Assembly: GCA_910591455.2 (NCBI GenBank)
Contig: OU342806.1
Coordinates: 22,014,535 to 22,078,534 of the forward strand
Origin: Pholis gunnellus
Lineage: Eukaryota > Chordata > Actinopteri > Perciformes > Pholidae
DNA length: 64,000 nt
Direction of reading: 5' to 3'
The notes under the pieces are model-generated. The model ran no database searches. It saw only the letters and a program-made list of their open reading frames with translations, and was not told the origin of the DNA. The position numbers were made by a program, and so were the translations under genes. Positions 62,635 through 64,000 of the stretch are shown here, one piece after another. The stretch's first letter is position 1. Every line of letters starts with the position of its first letter.

Positions 62635-64000
62635 ACGTATCATCAGACCCCTGTGGCTCTGCTGATATTAAGAATCTTAAGAGAGAGCAGCTCTGTATCT
62701 TCAAAGCGCTACCAGGAGATGTGTGAGCGATAAAAGCGTATTTGTATTCGGGGTTCGGACTGCAGCTACAGCCACAAATGTGCACTTTCACGGTCTTTGT
62801 CGTTATTACCTTGCTGTGGTTCGGCGATTTAGGATCCCAAAGGGGAACTGGGAAGTCAGGATTTTCTCTGCGGACCACTATCTTTGGAGGATCGATACGA
62901 AACTCGTTATGGCAGCATGCTCGAGATGATTGTGCAAGCGCTGTACGAAAAGGCAGGCTCAGCTGATTCAAGTTAGTCACACGGTGAGCACTGGTAATAC
63001 CTGGGTATGTGGTCATGTGACCGTCCTAACCTAGTTACAGAGCCGTATGTGAGGCCGTATATCTGGAGGAGGCACAGTCATGCCTGCACCACCACACACG
63101 ACCAGATCCCAAAGTAACAGAATTACAGGGAAATGAATGTGACTAAAGCCAGGGTAGTAGTGTGTGTATGCACATGTTTACACCCTCAGTCTGTTAAGTA
63201 TGGACACAAATGCTAGTAGTATTGAACACCGTACTAATATAAAGTATTTTCATTATTTTCTAGTGACCATTACCCAGGATGTTATCAGTGATGAGCTGAC
63301 AGGGATCGCGGCTAACGCTAACGCATCCTTTTTTCTTTTTTTTCACTAATTATATTAACCGTTGCTCCTTGAACACCATTAACACAAATAGCAGCCTTGT
63401 ATTATATTAACTGGATTTTTTTTTTTTAACAAGGCTAATCACACCCATTTCATGCTATGGTCCATTTAACAATGCAGCCTTGTGTTTAAAGAGACAATGC
63501 TAGCAAAGTAAGAACTGTTGTTTTGCTTCCCAGTCATTGTTATCCAACAACACCAAACACACATTTGAAAGCATTGCTGGTAGAGTTGAGTCACAAACCT
63601 GAAACCTTTACGGACAAAACAAGCTGGCAAGCACGTCAACGTTAGCGACCGAACCAACCGTGCTAACTACTTTAACCATTTGTACCAAGTTGGGAAGAAA
63701 GCAGCGCTATGCCATGAAATCCAACGTGTCACATGACAGCCTATTAAAAAAAATCCATAAACTACTATTGATGGCGGTGTTATCCGTTGTGGGGAACTCT
63801 GGCAGACAGCCTGTTGTTCGTTTTCAGCCTGTTGAAATTATTTTCCAGGACATTGTCTCTCATTGTGTTTCCAATGACTGGGAAATTGGTCATTTTCCAG
63901 TCATGGAACCTGGTCTTCCAAGGTGCTCGGGAACCCTGACAGCGATAGTACACAGACCGGTGGCTTGAACCCTCTGCTGCAGTAAACAGTGCTGAAAGAA

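Overview
The window is a piece of a teleost (ray-finned fish, probably percomorph) nuclear genome. It has GT-AG introns, a vertebrate multi-exon gene, very dense (CA)n microsatellites, and fragments of fish-type transposons. There is no operon structure, no ribosome binding site pattern and no CRISPR array.

One gene fills most of it. Twenty-eight coding exons on the minus strand, from the ATG at 56569 to the stop at 9619, join in perfect reading phase into a predicted 1900-residue protein. It matches the microtubule-associated serine/threonine kinase family in domain order: DUF1908 region, AGC-type kinase, AGC tail, PDZ domain and a long Ser/Pro-rich tail. Several signature stretches outside the kinase (exons 2, 19, 20, 22, 27 and 28) match MAST2 specifically. 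The gene is therefore called mast2; human MAST2 is about 1800 residues. All kinase catalytic motifs are intact, and I saw no frameshift or internal stop.

Layout: 1-9300 is the 3' flank, with no gene I can recognise. The last coding exon is at 9619-11223. PDZ exons lie at 12.5-14.8 kb, the Ser-rich linker at 15.2-17.2 kb, kinase exons at 17.3-21.2 kb and DUF1908 exons at 21.7-41.0 kb. The two most 5' exons are at 48.7 and 56.5 kb, separated by a 7.7 kb intron. 56.6-64 kb is 5' flank, which may hold an alternative promoter with two phase-compatible exons (60487-60590 and 57778-57981). A symmetric 285-nt candidate cassette exon sits in intron 5.

The non-coding part is unusually rich in microsatellites. 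Nine arrays of about 85-147 bp are all (CA)n on the plus strand, so those within the gene read (UG)n in the mast2 pre-mRNA. Two shorter arrays have the opposite sense and begin only a few bases after the splice donors of exons 2 and 16. Two small DNA transposons have visible terminal inverted repeats and target-site duplications. There are also LINE relics, an 86-bp inverted repeat, and several short perfect hairpins. I found no obviously new biological system. The most testable novelties are the alternative 5' exons, the cassette exon and the microsatellite-linked splice sites.
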